A stretch of 64,000 nucleotides of DNA, from assembly GCF_004362195.1 (NCBI RefSeq), contig NZ_SNWG01000001.1:558001-622000 (forward strand). The letters are read 5' to 3'. The stretch comes from Microbacterium sp. BK668. GTDB taxonomy: Bacteria; Actinomycetota; Actinomycetes; Actinomycetales; Microbacteriaceae. Position 1 is the first letter of the stretch; the number at the start of each line of letters is the position of its first letter. The position numbers and the translations under genes were made by a program. Shown here one piece after another: positions 34,147 through 43,412 of this stretch. Under the pieces are notes generated by a model. The model was not told the DNA's origin, made no database searches, and saw only the letters and a program-made list of their open reading frames with translations.

Positions 34147-35607
34147 ATGACGAAAGAACTGCGACGGCTCAGCATCCTGATGCTCCTCATGTTCCTCGCG
34201 CTGTTCGCGTCGACGAGCTGGATCCAGGTGGTGCAGGCCGAGGCCCTCGCCGAGAACCCGCGGAACACGCGCGCGCTCTACGACTCGTACCAGGTGCAGC
34301 GCGGCTCGATCATCGCCAGCGGCGCCGCGATCGCGTCATCCGTCCCCTCCGACGACGTCTACAGCTGGCAGCGCGTCTACACCGACGCTCCGATGTGGAG
34401 CCAGGTGACCGGGTGGATCAACCCCGCGCTCGGCTCGGCGACGGGCATCGAGCTGGAGATGAACCAGGTGCTCAGCGGAACGGCCGGCTCCCAGTTCCTG
34501 GCGCGCATCGAGCAGATCGTGACCGGTCAGCCGCAGCGCGGCTCGAACGTGGAGCTGTCGCTGGATGCCACGGCTCAGCGCGCCGCATTCGAGGCCCTCG
34601 GCGATCAGCAGGGCGCCGTCCTCGCCATCGAGCCGTCGACCGGCCGCGTGCTCGCGATGGTCTCGAGTCCGACCTTCGACACGAATCTCCTCGCCACCCA
34701 TGACGCCGATGCCGCGAACGCCTACTACGACGGACTCGAGGCCGACCCCGTGCATCCGCTCTTCAATCGCACGATCGGCGGAGACCTGAACCCCCCGGGC
34801 TCCACCTTCAAGCTCGTCGTCGCCTCGGCCGCGCTCGCGTCCGGCGACTACACGCCCGAGTCGACGCTGCCCAACCCCCCCTCCTACACGCTGCCGCAGT
34901 CGAGCAGCGTCGTGTACAACTCGACGGGCGGGGCCTGCGGTCCCGGCGAGACCGTGACGATCGCCGAGGCGCTGCGACTGAGCTGCAACATCCCGTTCGC
35001 CGAGCTCGCGGTCGAGCTCGGCGACACGGCGATCCGCGAGGAGGCCGAGAAGTACGGCTTCAATCGGTCCTTCGAGCTCCCGCTCGTCTCGACGCCGTCG
35101 GGGTATCCCCGCACCATCATGGACGACGCCCAGACGGCGCTCAGCGGATTCGGTCAGGGACAGGTGACGGCCACGCCGCTGCAGATGGCGATGGTGTCGG
35201 CCGGCATCGCGAACGGAGGAGTCGTCATGAATCCGCGCATGGTCGATCGGGTGATCGGGCCCGATCTCTCGGTGCAGCAGACGTTCGAGAGCACCGAGTT
35301 CAGGCGGGCGCTCGAGGAGGATCTCGCGGCGCAGCTGACGACGATGATGGTCGCCGATGTCAGTGACGGGGCGGCATCGGGTGCAAGAATAGACGGCGTC
35401 GAAGTGGCCGGGAAGACCGGGACCGCGGAGAACGGGAGCACAGCGCCTTTCTCGCTGTGGTTCACGGGGTTCGCCCCCGCGGACGACCCGCAGGTCGCCG
35501 TTGCCGTCGTCGTCGAGAACGGCGGCGGGCAGGGCCAATCGGGCAGCGGCAACACGATCGCGGCGCCCATCGCGAAGAAGGTCATGGAGGCGGTGCTGGG
35601 ACGATGA
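34147..35607 (+). CDS. pbpA: Class B penicillin-binding protein PbpA
   Basis: 486 residues. N-terminal anchor helix (about 9-28), then a transpeptidase domain with Ser219 in STFK, Ser279-Cys280-Asn281 (SxN) and Lys423 in KTGTAE. It crosslinks peptidoglycan and pairs with the RodA encoded upstream. The family usually has an extra N-terminal non-penicillin-binding region, which is short here. The ATG lies 64 nt after the rodA stop with a GC-rich hairpin between. The stop overlaps the pknA ATG (ATGA). Confidence 0.95.
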   Translation: MTKELRRLSILMLLMFLALFASTSWIQVVQAEALAENPRNTRALYDSYQVQRGSIIASGAAIASSVPSDDVYSWQRVYTDAPMWSQVTGWINPALGSATGIELEMNQVLSGTAGSQFLARIEQIVTGQPQRGSNVELSLDATAQRAAFEALGDQQGAVLAIEPSTGRVLAMVSSPTFDTNLLATHDADAANAYYDGLEADPVHPLFNRTIGGDLNPPGSTFKLVVASAALASGDYTPESTLPNPPSYTLPQSSSVVYNSTGGACGPGETVTIAEALRLSCNIPFAELAVELGDTAIREEAEKYGFNRSFELPLVSTPSGYPRTIMDDAQTALSGFGQGQVTATPLQMAMVSAGIANGGVVMNPRMVDRVIGPDLSVQQTFESTEFRRALEEDLAAQLTTMMVADVSDGAASGARIDGVEVAGKTGTAENGSTAPFSLWFTGFAPADDPQVAVAVVVENGGGQGQSGSGNTIAAPIAKKVMEAVLGR

Positions 35608-37340
35608 GACCGACGCAGGGTGCGACCTTCGGTGGACGGTACGAGCTCGATTCGCGGATCGCGATCGGCGGCATGGGTGAGGTGTGGGAAGCCACCGATC
35701 ACGTCATCGGCCGCACGGTGGCCATCAAGATCCTCAAAGACGAGTACATGGGCGACCCGGGCTTCCTCGAGCGCTTCCGCGCCGAGGCGCGGCACGCCGC
35801 CCTGGTGAACCACGAGGGCATCGCGAGCGTCTTCGACTACGGCGAGGAGAACGGCTCGGCCTTCCTCGTGATGGAACTCGTCCCCGGCGAGGCGCTCTCG
35901 ACGATCCTCGAGCGCGACGGGCAGCTGTCGACGGACAAGACGCTCGACGTCGTCGCCCAGACCTCCGCCGCGCTCCAGGCCGCGCACGCCGCGGGCCTCG
36001 TGCACCGCGACATCAAGCCCGGGAACCTGCTGATCACACCCGACGGACGGGTCAAGATCACCGACTTCGGCATCGCCCGCATCGCCGACCAGGTGCCGCT
36101 GACGGCCACCGGGCAGGTCATGGGCACCGTCCAGTACCTCTCGCCGGAGCAGGCCTCCGGCCACCCGGCGTCCCCCGCGACCGACATCTACTCGCTCGGG
36201 ATCGTCGCCTACGAGTGCCTGGCCGGCAAGCGCCCCTTCACCGGCGAGTCGCAGGTCGCGATCGCCATGGCGCAGATCAACGAGCAGCCTCCCGCCCTGC
36301 CGCCCACCGTCGCGGTCCCGGTGCAGAACCTCGTCATGGCGATGATCGCCAAGAAGCCCGACGACCGGCCGGCCTCGGCATCCGCCGTCGCGCGGGCGGC
36401 CACGGCCCTCCGCCGCGGCGATGTCTCCGCGGCCGCCGCCGCCGTGCCGGCGATCGCCTCGGGGTCCGCCGCCGGCGACGACATGACGCAGCTGCTCGGA
36501 GCCACCGACACCTCCGCCGCGACGCGCCTCCTGCCCGGAGCGGCGGCGGCAGGCGTGGCCACCTCGACGAGCACCGTGACGGCGGTCGAGGACGAGCCGC
36601 AGAAGCGCAAGCGTAGCCCCTGGACGTGGCCGCTCATCGCGCTCATCGCCCTGCTCCTGCTCGTGCTGGGCGGCACGTTGTGGGCGATCTTCGCCAACAA
36701 CAACGACGATCCCGCTCCGACGCCCTCGTCGCCGTCCCCAACCGTGACTTCGGCCTCGGCGACGCCGACCGAGACCGAGGTGCTCATCGACATCGACGCC
36801 CTCGCACTGACGGGCAAGCAGTGCGACGCCGCGAGCGCCGAGGCGAAGGAGGCCGGCGTCGACGCGGTCAACTGCACGGCCGGCAACGCGGCCCCCAGCG
36901 CCGACCAGGTCGGACAGGTGTACCAGGTCTCGCCCAGCGGCCGCATCCCCGCTTCGCAGCTGCTGACGCTGACGTACTACGGCGACCAGACGCCGCTGTC
37001 GGCACCGTCGGCCCCCAGCCTTCCGACACCGGTCGCGCCGGGAGAGACGACGCAGCTGACGTGGACGGGTTACTCGTGCCCGTCGGGCACCGGGTCGCCG
37101 AGCGCCTACAACTTCACGGCGACGCGCGGCCAGTTCGCGAACGGCCAGTCGACCAGCTCCTTCCCCGCCGACGCGCGGTCGGCTCCGCTCACCGTGACGG
37201 GCGCCGGCGGAGAGACCGTCATCGTCACCTACACCGTCGACTGCACGGGCAACAACGAGAAGCGCACGTCGCCGGCATCACCCGAGGCCAACGCCCAGAT
37301 CCAGGCCCCTTCGACGCCGACCCCGGCGCCGTCGTCCTGA
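35604..37340 (+). CDS. pknA: Membrane Ser/Thr kinase PknA with unusual extracellular domain
   Basis: 578 residues. Kinase domain about 10-270: glycine loop [10 protein letters not shown], Lys42 in VAIKIL, HRD at 134-136, DFG from Asp154, and [10 protein letters not shown] in the activation segment. An Ala/Thr-rich juxtamembrane region and a helix at about 341-363 follow. The outside part (364-578) differs from textbook PknA, which has a short or absent ectodomain: it has a degenerate PASTA-like segment (about 395-465) with two Cys, then an Ig-like stretch ending in a Cys pair and a Thr/Pro tail. Overlaps pbpA by 4 nt. Confidence 0.92.
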   Translation: MRPTQGATFGGRYELDSRIAIGGMGEVWEATDHVIGRTVAIKILKDEYMGDPGFLERFRAEARHAALVNHEGIASVFDYGEENGSAFLVMELVPGEALSTILERDGQLSTDKTLDVVAQTSAALQAAHAAGLVHRDIKPGNLLITPDGRVKITDFGIARIADQVPLTATGQVMGTVQYLSPEQASGHPASPATDIYSLGIVAYECLAGKRPFTGESQVAIAMAQINEQPPALPPTVAVPVQNLVMAMIAKKPDDRPASASAVARAATALRRGDVSAAAAAVPAIASGSAAGDDMTQLLGATDTSAATRLLPGAAAAGVATSTSTVTAVEDEPQKRKRSPWTWPLIALIALLLLVLGGTLWAIFANNNDDPAPTPSSPSPTVTSASATPTETEVLIDIDALALTGKQCDAASAEAKEAGVDAVNCTAGNAAPSADQVGQVYQVSPSGRIPASQLLTLTYYGDQTPLSAPSAPSLPTPVAPGETTQLTWTGYSCPSGTGSPSAYNFTATRGQFANGQSTSSFPADARSAPLTVTGAGGETVIVTYTVDCTGNNEKRTSPASPEANAQIQAPSTPTPAPSS

Positions 37341-37393
37341 CGTCGGAGGGGGGTCGGGTCGGTCGGTTAGGCTGGCTCTGATCCACCCAGGGA

Positions 37394-39106
37394 GTGACCG
37401 TGACAGCTGAGCCGCGCGTGCTTTCGGGGCGCTATCGCGTCGACGAGCTTCTCGGCCGCGGCGGCATGGCGAGCGTGTACCGCGGGTACGATCTGACGCT
37501 CGGACGTGTCGTCGCGATCAAGATCCTCAAGCGCGACCTGGCGAACGACAACACCTTCCGCACCCGGTTCCGGCTCGAGGCGCAGGCCGCGTCGCGCATG
37601 TCGCATCCGACGATCGTGCGGGTGTACGACGCCGGAGAGGACAGCGAGTCCAGCCCCGACGGCTCGGTGCACCCGGTGCCGTTCATCGTCATGGAGCTCG
37701 TCCAGGGCCGCCTCCTGAAGGACGTCATCGCGGCAGGTCCCGTCCCGGTGACGGATGCCGTCCGCTACGTGGACGGCATCCTCGAGGCGCTGGAGTACTC
37801 GCACCGGGCCGGCGTCGTGCACCGTGACATCAAGCCCGGCAACGTGATGGTCACCCCGTCCGGGCAGATCAAGGTCATGGACTTCGGGATCGCCCGCGCC
37901 GTGTCGGACTCGTCGTCCACGGTCGCCGAGACGACGCAGATCCTCGGCACGGCGGCGTACTTCTCGCCGGAGCAGGCCAAGGGCGAGCCCGTCGACGCGC
38001 GAGCCGACGTGTACTCGACCGGCGTGGTGCTGTACGAGCTGCTCTCGGGCCGCCAGCCGTTCCGGGGCGAGTCGCCCGTCGCCGTGGCGTACCAGCACGT
38101 CAGCGAGACGCCCGTGCCGCCGTCGGAGATCAACGAGACCGTGCCGCGCTCGCTCGACACCGTGGCACTGCGAGCGCTCGCGAAGGACCCCTTCCAGCGC
38201 TACCAGGACGCGGCATCCTTCCGCGAAGCGCTCGACGCCACGATCGACGGCAAGTCGCCCTCCAAGCGGCAGGTCGGCGCGCTCACGAGCGAGCTCTACG
38301 GCCCCAACCCCCGGCAGGCGGCGGAGACCGCGCGGTCCCTTCGTCAGCTCAGCACCGACACGACGATGAAGCGCACGCAGGCGGGCCCTCCGGTCGCCTG
38401 GATCTGGGCCGGCGTCGCCGTGCTCGCCGTGCTCCTCATCTCGGTGCTGTTCTGGGTCGTGACGATCCCGCGCGAGAACCAGGTGCCCTCCAACGCCCGG
38501 ATCGTCCCGGACGTCACCGACATGTCGTACGACCGGGCGAACGAGATCCTCGGCGAGGAGGACCTCCTGGCGTTCCGGCAGGACGAGCCGAGCGGCGAGG
38601 TCGCGGAGGGGAACGTCATCCGCACGGATCCGGCAGCCGGAACGTCGGTCTCGCCCGGCCAGCAGGTGAGGGTCTACGTGTCCGCCGGTCAGCAGACGGT
38701 CGCGGTGCCGCCTCTCCAGGGCCTGAGCGAAGAGGCGGCGCGAGCGGCCATCGCCGACGCGCAGCTCGCCGTCGGCGCCGTGACCCCGCGCAACGACCCC
38801 GACCTCGCCCAGGGGACCGTCCTCTCGTCCGACCCCGCGTCCGGCTCGGAGCAGCCGGTCGGCAAGGTCGTGAACCTCGTCGTCGCGACGGGACTGGTCA
38901 CGATCGTGGATTACACCGGCTACACGGTGGATGCCGCACGAGCCGCCCTCGAGGCGCCTGAGGTCGCACTCACCGTGGAGACGGCGGAGGACACGTCGTG
39001 CCCGGCCAACAGTCCGCCCACGGTGCGGCAGCAATCGCTGGCGCCCGGGGATGTGCCCGTCCACTCCACGATCGTCCTGACGTTCTGCTCCGGGCCTACG
39101 GGCTGA
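37394..39106 (+). CDS. pknB: PASTA-domain Ser/Thr kinase PknB
   Basis: 570 residues. Kinase core about 13-280 with Lys43 in [21 protein letters not shown] and MDFGIARAV. A membrane helix lies at about 333-355, followed by three PASTA repeats (about 365-430, 431-497 and 498-568) that bind muropeptides or beta-lactams. PknB phosphorylates FhaA and other envelope proteins, and PstP reverses it. TAGGCT at 37368-37373 suggests its own promoter with a 14-nt leader, in addition to read-through from pknA 53 nt away. Confidence 0.95.
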   Translation: MTVTAEPRVLSGRYRVDELLGRGGMASVYRGYDLTLGRVVAIKILKRDLANDNTFRTRFRLEAQAASRMSHPTIVRVYDAGEDSESSPDGSVHPVPFIVMELVQGRLLKDVIAAGPVPVTDAVRYVDGILEALEYSHRAGVVHRDIKPGNVMVTPSGQIKVMDFGIARAVSDSSSTVAETTQILGTAAYFSPEQAKGEPVDARADVYSTGVVLYELLSGRQPFRGESPVAVAYQHVSETPVPPSEINETVPRSLDTVALRALAKDPFQRYQDAASFREALDATIDGKSPSKRQVGALTSELYGPNPRQAAETARSLRQLSTDTTMKRTQAGPPVAWIWAGVAVLAVLLISVLFWVVTIPRENQVPSNARIVPDVTDMSYDRANEILGEEDLLAFRQDEPSGEVAEGNVIRTDPAAGTSVSPGQQVRVYVSAGQQTVAVPPLQGLSEEAARAAIADAQLAVGAVTPRNDPDLAQGTVLSSDPASGSEQPVGKVVNLVVATGLVTIVDYTGYTVDAARAALEAPEVALTVETAEDTSCPANSPPTVRQQSLAPGDVPVHSTIVLTFCSGPTG

Positions 39107-39137
39107 TCCGCCGCGACCGCGGCCTCGGGCGGCTGCT

Positions 39138-39207
39138 CAGCGAGGCGCGCTCAGCGACGTGCGGTCAGCGACGCGGGCTCAGCGACGCGGGCTCACCGAC
39201 GCGGGCT
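39138..39207. repeat. Tandem 14-bp repeat at the end of the amidotransferase gene
   Basis: Five consecutive 14-bp units starting at 39138, 39152, 39166, 39180 and 39194, consensus CAGCGACGCGGGCT. Two are identical and the rest differ at one to four sites. The stop codon of the minus-strand amidotransferase gene lies within the fourth and fifth units. Confidence 0.85.
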
Positions 39208-39831
39208 CAGCGCGGCGCCGCGGCGCGCGGCATCCGGAACACCCGTCGAGGCCAGCCAGTTGCCGAGCAGTCGGTACCCGCCCTCGGTGAGCACGCTCTC
39301 GGGATGGAACTGCACGCCCTCGATCGGCAGCGTCCGGTGTCGCACCCCCATGATGACGCCGCCGTCGGTGCGACTGGTCACCTCGAGGACGGCGGGGACC
39401 GTTTCGGGGACGATCGCGAGGGAGTGGTAGCGGGTCGCCACGAAGGGGTCGGGGAGACCGTCGTAGAGCGGGTCGCCTCCGTGATGGACGAGCGAGGTGA
39501 TGCCGTGCATGAGCTCGGGCGCGTGGTCGACCGTCGCGCCGAAGGCGGCGCCGATCGCCTGGTGGCCGAGGCACACCCCGAGCACAGGCATGCCGCGCTC
39601 GGCCGCCGCCTCGATCACCGGGATCGAGGCGCCGGCGTGCTCGGGCGTGCCCGGCCCGGGCGAGACGAGCACGGCGTCGAACGGGGCGATCACGTCGGCC
39701 ACGGCGTCCCGATCGATCGCATCCGCCTCGACGAGCCGGGTATGCGCCCCCAGTTCGTGCAGATATCCCACGAGGGTGTGCACGAAGCTGTCGTGGTTGT
39801 CGACGACCAGGATGCCTCGGCCCGCGGTCAC
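39193..39831 (-). CDS. Class I glutamine amidotransferase (PabA/TrpG type)
   Basis: 212 residues. The triad is visible: Cys in GVCLGHQAIG (near 84-93) and the His/Glu of VQFHPESVLTEGG near 177-189. NHDSFVHTLVGYLHELGAH near 13-31 is the conserved N-terminus. It donates ammonia from glutamine to a chorismate-utilising partner, making 4-amino-4-deoxychorismate (folate) or anthranilate (tryptophan). No partner gene is nearby, so pabA and trpG cannot be separated. GTG at 39831 overlaps the preceding small gene by 4 nt. Confidence 0.9.
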   Translation of the reverse strand: MTAGRGILVVDNHDSFVHTLVGYLHELGAHTRLVEADAIDRDAVADVIAPFDAVLVSPGPGTPEHAGASIPVIEAAAERGMPVLGVCLGHQAIGAAFGATVDHAPELMHGITSLVHHGGDPLYDGLPDPFVATRYHSLAIVPETVPAVLEVTSRTDGGVIMGVRHRTLPIEGVQFHPESVLTEGGYRLLGNWLASTGVPDAARRGAALSPRR

Positions 39832-39983
39832 TCGACCGTCACCTCCTGGGGGTTCACGAACTGGCTCACCCAGGGGAAGACGTAGAAGAAGAGCCCGTAG
39901 AGCACCGCCGCGATGAGGATGATCAGGATGAGCAGCCGGAGCCACCAGGGCCCGGGGAGGACGTGCCACAGGGCGGCGTACAT
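39828..39983 (-). CDS. Small single-pass membrane protein, 51 residues
   Basis: One hydrophobic helix (about 16-38: LLILIILIAAVLYGLFFYVF) with Trp/Pro-rich N-terminus (HVLPGPWWLR) and a short outside tail. Family unknown to me. Its ATG overlaps the sortase stop (TGATG) and its own stop overlaps the amidotransferase GTG, so it is tightly coupled in the sortase operon. The spacing and coupling support it being real. Confidence 0.75.
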   Translation of the reverse strand: MYAALWHVLPGPWWLRLLILIILIAAVLYGLFFYVFPWVSQFVNPQEVTVE

Positions 39984-40804
39984 CAGGCGGCTCCGTTCAG
40001 CGACGACGGCGGTCCGGCGGAGCGCGGTGTGAAGAAGTCGAAGACGCTGTAGGCCACGATCCTCTCCGCGAGGGAGTACATGGGGCTGCAGCTCGTCATC
40101 GTGAGGTAGCGGCCGTTCGCCTCGACGCCGGTCTGCTGCGGGACGGGCAGGAGCACCTCGACCGCGCTGGGCTGCACGTATTCGAGCGTTCGGAAGCGGT
40201 ACGTGTACCAGCCGTCGGCGGTCTCGATGACGACGGGGTCGCCCACGTGCAGGTCGGCGATGCGATTGAAGGGCTTGCCCCACGTGGTGCGATGAGCGGC
40301 CAGCGCGACGTTTCCGACGTCGCCGGGCATCTGCGTGCCGGGGTAGTGGCCGATGCCGATCGGGTCGAGCGTCCGGGCACGCGTGATGCCGCCGGCGATG
40401 TTCACGCGATAGTCGGGACCGAACCGCGGGATGTGCATGACCCCGAAGATCTCGGCGTCATCGGGCTCGGCGGCGATGACGGGCTCCGCCGTCGTGTCGG
40501 CGGGTGCGGGCGTCTCGGTCGCCTCCGGGGAGGCGGCGATCTCGTCCTCGTACTGCTGCTGCCAGAGCTCGCTCTGCTCCTGCGCCTGCGCCTCGCGTTC
40601 GGCGCCGTAGATGATGTCGCCGATCCACAGCTGCCATCCGACGTACAGCAAGGTGACGACGCCCGCGGTGATCAGGAGCTCGCCGAGCACGCCGACGAAC
40701 GTCGCACGGCGCCGCGGCTTCGGAGCGCGCGCGCGACGGCGCGTCCGTGACCGGGATCCGGCCGCGTCCGCACCCGCCCCAGCCGGGGTCGCCGCGTCAT
40801 CCAC
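39983..40804 (-). CDS. Class E sortase
   Basis: 273 residues. N-terminal basic stretch, one membrane helix at about 38-60, an acidic/Ala-rich linker, then the sortase fold with His171 (ALAAHRTTW), Cys239 (MTSCSPMY) and Arg248 (LAERIV). Class E sortases of GC-rich Actinobacteria attach surface proteins with LAXTG-type signals to peptidoglycan. No gene with a sorting signal is seen in this window. GTG start at 40804 preceded by TAGAAT (40816-40811) with 6 nt, predicting a leaderless mRNA. Confidence 0.93.
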   Translation of the reverse strand: MDDAATPAGAGADAAGSRSRTRRRARAPKPRRRATFVGVLGELLITAGVVTLLYVGWQLWIGDIIYGAEREAQAQEQSELWQQQYEDEIAASPEATETPAPADTTAEPVIAAEPDDAEIFGVMHIPRFGPDYRVNIAGGITRARTLDPIGIGHYPGTQMPGDVGNVALAAHRTTWGKPFNRIADLHVGDPVVIETADGWYTYRFRTLEYVQPSAVEVLLPVPQQTGVEANGRYLTMTSCSPMYSLAERIVAYSVFDFFTPRSAGPPSSLNGAA

Positions 40805-40810
40805 AGTCGG

Positions 40811-40852
40811 ATTCTAGGTCAGCCGGATCGACAGAACCCTGGCAGTTAGAAT
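40811..40852. promoter_or_regulatory. Divergent leaderless promoters of the sortase and crgA genes
   Basis: TAGAAT (40816-40811, minus) lies 6 nt before the sortase GTG, and TAGAAT (40847-40852, plus) lies 6 nt before the crgA ATG. No convincing -35 hexamers are present. The two boxes are 30 bp apart, so the polymerases would interfere and the genes are probably co-regulated. Confidence 0.6.
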
Positions 40853-40858
40853 GGACGA

Positions 40859-41095
40859 ATGGCACGTTCTGGCAAAGACGAAGACCTCGTCGAGCGAAGC
40901 GAGGGCGAAGCGGCCCCCAATCCCGTCTGGTTCAAGCCCGTCATGATCGGGCTGATGCTGGTCGGGCTCGTCTGGGTGCTCGTCTTCTACCTGAGCGGCA
41001 TGCTCTACCCGATCCCGGGCATCGGCGCATGGAACCTCGTGATCGGGTTCGGCATCGCCTTCGTCGGCTTCTTGATGACCACCCGCTGGCGCTAG
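40859..41095 (+). CDS. crgA: Cell division protein CrgA
   Basis: 78 residues with two transmembrane helices (about 25-45 and 55-73) and short acidic N-terminus, ending MTTRWR. The pattern NPVWFKPVMIGLMLVGLVWV and YPIPGIGAWNLVIGFG is typical of CrgA, an FtsZ-ring and PBP-recruiting protein of Actinobacteria. Located beside the kinase/RodA/PbpA cluster, as in mycobacteria. TAGAAT at 40847-40852 is 6 nt before the ATG, so the message is probably leaderless. A strong terminator follows. Confidence 0.94.
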   Translation: MARSGKDEDLVERSEGEAAPNPVWFKPVMIGLMLVGLVWVLVFYLSGMLYPIPGIGAWNLVIGFGIAFVGFLMTTRWR

Positions 41096-41114
41096 CGCCG
41101 GCATCCACCCGCGG

Positions 41115-41149
41115 AAGGATCGGGACACGCGCGACGTGTCCCGGTCCTT
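41115..41149 (+). terminator. Terminator after crgA
   Basis: 15-bp stem (41115-41129 with 41135-41149, one G-U pair), 5-nt loop, followed by a T-rich run, 20 nt after the crgA stop. It may also serve the rhomboid gene in reverse. Confidence 0.8.
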
Positions 41150-41211
41150 CCTCTTTGTGTCTCGGGAAGCTAATTACACCGGTGTGATTTCTCCCCACCT
41201 GTGGACGAGCC

Positions 41212-41220
41212 TGTGGATAA
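41212..41220 (+). promoter_or_regulatory. Isolated consensus DnaA box
   Basis: TGTGGATAA matches the consensus used at oriC. It sits only 4 bp from the end of the rhomboid gene, with a second partial box (CTGTGGACG) just before, so it may be a DnaA titration or regulatory site, or may be chance. A palindrome ACACCGGTGT lies at 41176-41185. Confidence 0.4.
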
Positions 41221-41223
41221 CCC

Positions 41224-42150
41224 TCAGCGGTAGAGCAGCACGGGGATGGTCAAGAGGGCGAGGAGCACCACGCCGGTCCCGACGAGGAGCCAGATCTGCA
41301 GAGCTCGCCGAGCCGCCGTCCGCGTTCGCGCGAAGATGAAGCCGACGAGAGCCCCGACGAGGAATCCGCCGAGGTGCGCCTGCCACGAGATCTGACTGGA
41401 CGCCAGCGCGTCGGCGAACGACCCGCGTCCGATGCTGCCCACCAGCGCGAAGACGAAGGGCAGCGCGAAGTTGATCGCGATGATGATCGCGATCGAGGTG
41501 ATGTTCGCCCCGATGTGCCGGCCGATCACGAGCAGGGCGCCGAACAGGCCGAAGATCGCCCCCGACGCGCCCACGACCCATACGCCCGGAGCGAGCAGGG
41601 CGACGGCGACCGACCCGCCGAGCCCGCTCAGGAAGTAGAGCGCGAGGAAGCGTCCGTGGCCGAGGAGGGGCTCGAGACTGCGCCCGATCAGCCACAGGGC
41701 GAGCATGTTGAGCGCGATGTGCCAGAAGTTGCCGTGCACGAACAGCACTGTGACGAGCCGCCACGGCTGGAAGGCGGCCTCGCTGCCGGGGATGACGAAC
41801 AGGCTGTTGAAGGCCAGCCAGCCCTCCACGAAGCGACCGGGGATGAGCTGCTGGAGCAGGTAGACGACCGCCGTCGCGAGGATGATGCCGTAGGTCGCGT
41901 ACGGCCGGGCGTCGGACAGGGTGACGGCGCGCACCGGTCGCGCCGCCCGCCGTTCGGTCTTCTTCTGCACTTCGGTGCGCGCCTTCTGCTGATCCCGCAT
42001 GCACTCCGGGCAGATGACGCCGACGGCGGCCTGCGTCTGGCACTCCGGGCAGATCGTCCGGAGGCACCGCTGGCAGAGCACGAAGCTCACGCGGTCGGGA
42101 TGCCGGTAGCAGAAGTTGTCGCTATTCCGAGCGAAAGCGTCCGTGGTCAC
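41224..42150 (-). CDS. Rhomboid serine protease with N-terminal zinc-ribbon
   Basis: 308 residues. An N-terminal Cys/His cluster (Cys14, His17, Cys26, Cys29, Cys34, Cys37, Cys47, Cys50) resembles a B-box/zinc-ribbon. Six or seven transmembrane helices follow, with His139/Asn141/His144 in the HGNFWHIALNM motif, catalytic Ser196 in GASGAIFG and His259 in WQAHLGGFLVG. Intramembrane protease; the zinc module may recruit substrate. GTG start at 42150 without a clear ribosome-binding site. It follows a cyclophilin gene 31 bp upstream and is probably co-transcribed. Confidence 0.92.
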   Translation of the reverse strand: MTTDAFARNSDNFCYRHPDRVSFVLCQRCLRTICPECQTQAAVGVICPECMRDQQKARTEVQKKTERRAARPVRAVTLSDARPYATYGIILATAVVYLLQQLIPGRFVEGWLAFNSLFVIPGSEAAFQPWRLVTVLFVHGNFWHIALNMLALWLIGRSLEPLLGHGRFLALYFLSGLGGSVAVALLAPGVWVVGASGAIFGLFGALLVIGRHIGANITSIAIIIAINFALPFVFALVGSIGRGSFADALASSQISWQAHLGGFLVGALVGFIFARTRTAARRALQIWLLVGTGVVLLALLTIPVLLYR

Positions 42151-42181
42151 GGGCGAGGGCGTCTCGTCTCCTCGTGCGGCG

Positions 42182-42739
42182 TCAGGCCGCAGCGATGTCG
42201 ATCGACTCGATGACGACGGGCTCGATCGGACGGTCGCCGGCCGCGGTGGGCACGGCGCTGATGGCGTCGACGACCTGGCGCGAGGAATCGTCGGCGACCT
42301 CGCCGAAGATGGTGTGCTTGCCCTGCAGCCACGGGGTCGGGTCGGTCGTGATGAAGAACTGCGATCCGTTCGTGCCTTCGGGCTGGCCGGTGATGGCGTT
42401 GCGGCGCAGACCCGCGTTCGCCATGGCGAGGATGTAGGGCTTCTGGAAGTTCAGCTCGGGGTGGATCTCGTCGTTGAACGTGTAGCCCGGGCCTCCCGTG
42501 CCCTGACCGAGCGGATCGCCGCCCTGGATCATGAAGCCCGGGATGATGCGGTGGAAGACGACATCCTTGTAGAGCGGGCCCTCACCGGGCTTGCCCGTCG
42601 AGGGGTTCTTCCACTCGCCGGTGCCGTCGGCGAGGCCGATGAAGTTCTGGACCGTACGGGGAGCGTGGTCTCCGAAGAGGTTGACGACGATGTCGCCGTG
42701 GTTGGTGTGCAGGGTCGCGACCGCGGTAGGCGTGGGCAT
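42182..42739 (-). CDS. Cyclophilin-type peptidyl-prolyl isomerase
   Basis: 185 residues. The fold is visible: TLHTNHGDIVVNLFGDHAPR near 9-28, FHRIIPGFMIQGGDP near 62-76, GTGGPGYTFNDE near 80, and GTNGSQFFITTDPTPWLQGK near 117-136. It catalyses proline cis-trans isomerisation during folding; cytoplasmic because no signal peptide is present. ATG at 42739; another in-frame ATG three codons upstream (42748) is equally possible. The C-terminal IEPVVIESIDIAA is family-typical. Confidence 0.95.
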   Translation of the reverse strand: MPTPTAVATLHTNHGDIVVNLFGDHAPRTVQNFIGLADGTGEWKNPSTGKPGEGPLYKDVVFHRIIPGFMIQGGDPLGQGTGGPGYTFNDEIHPELNFQKPYILAMANAGLRRNAITGQPEGTNGSQFFITTDPTPWLQGKHTIFGEVADDSSRQVVDAISAVPTAAGDRPIEPVVIESIDIAAA

Positions 42740-42836
42740 GCCTAACATTCTCTCAGAGTTCCACGCAAGCCCTCCCGGCCCAGGCCCTGTCTGGCAAGAT
42801 GGGGAGAACCACACCCCCGACGACAGGGAGGGCCCC

Positions 42837-43412
42837 GTGAGCCTCAGCCGTAAGCGCAAGAAGGAACTCCGCAAGCTCCAGAATCAGGCGAATCGACTGT
42901 GGGAGTCGCAGCAGGTCCTCGTCGGTGAGGCTGCCTCGGTCGCGCGGGAAGCGCGTCGTCAGCTCGGCAACTACCGGCGCGAGCAGCTGGTCCCCCAGGC
43001 CCGGCAGACGTACGGGAAGTTCGCCGCGCCGTATGTCGACAAAGGGGTGAGCGTCTCGCGTCAGGTGCTCAACGACCGCGTCGTCCCCGCTGCCGGTGCC
43101 GTGGTCGGCTCCGCGATGTCGGTGTGGGATGCCGCGAGCGAGCAGCGCGACCGCCTCGCCACCGGCCGCGGCCTCGACCTCTCGGGCTACGGCAAGAAGC
43201 TCGATCAGTACGGATCAGCCGTGACCAAGAAGCTCTCCCAGCGAGTCGCCCCCGCCCCCCCGCCGAGGAAGGGCATCGGCGCAGGCGGCGTCATCGCCAT
43301 CATCTTCGGCGTCGCCGCGGCGATCGGCGTCGCGTACGCCGCGTGGCAGACGCTGCGGGCCGACGACGAGCTCTGGGTGGCCGACGACCCGCTGCGCGCG
43401 CCCGACGCGTAG
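42837..43412 (+). CDS. Basic single-pass membrane protein, unknown
   Basis: 191 residues. It begins with a Lys/Arg-rich amphipathic helix (LSRKRKKELRKLQNQANRLW), continues through helical repeats with VAREARRQLGNYRREQLVPQ, and carries one hydrophobic helix near 155-177 (AGGVIAIIFGVAAAIGVAYA) and an acidic tail. A good AGGGAGGG ribosome-binding site and GTG at 42837 define the start. Divergent from the cyclophilin and immediately before a YbaK gene (no gap), so likely an operon. I do not recognise the family. Confidence 0.7.
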   Translation: MSLSRKRKKELRKLQNQANRLWESQQVLVGEAASVAREARRQLGNYRREQLVPQARQTYGKFAAPYVDKGVSVSRQVLNDRVVPAAGAVVGSAMSVWDAASEQRDRLATGRGLDLSGYGKKLDQYGSAVTKKLSQRVAPAPPPRKGIGAGGVIAIIFGVAAAIGVAYAAWQTLRADDELWVADDPLRAPDA

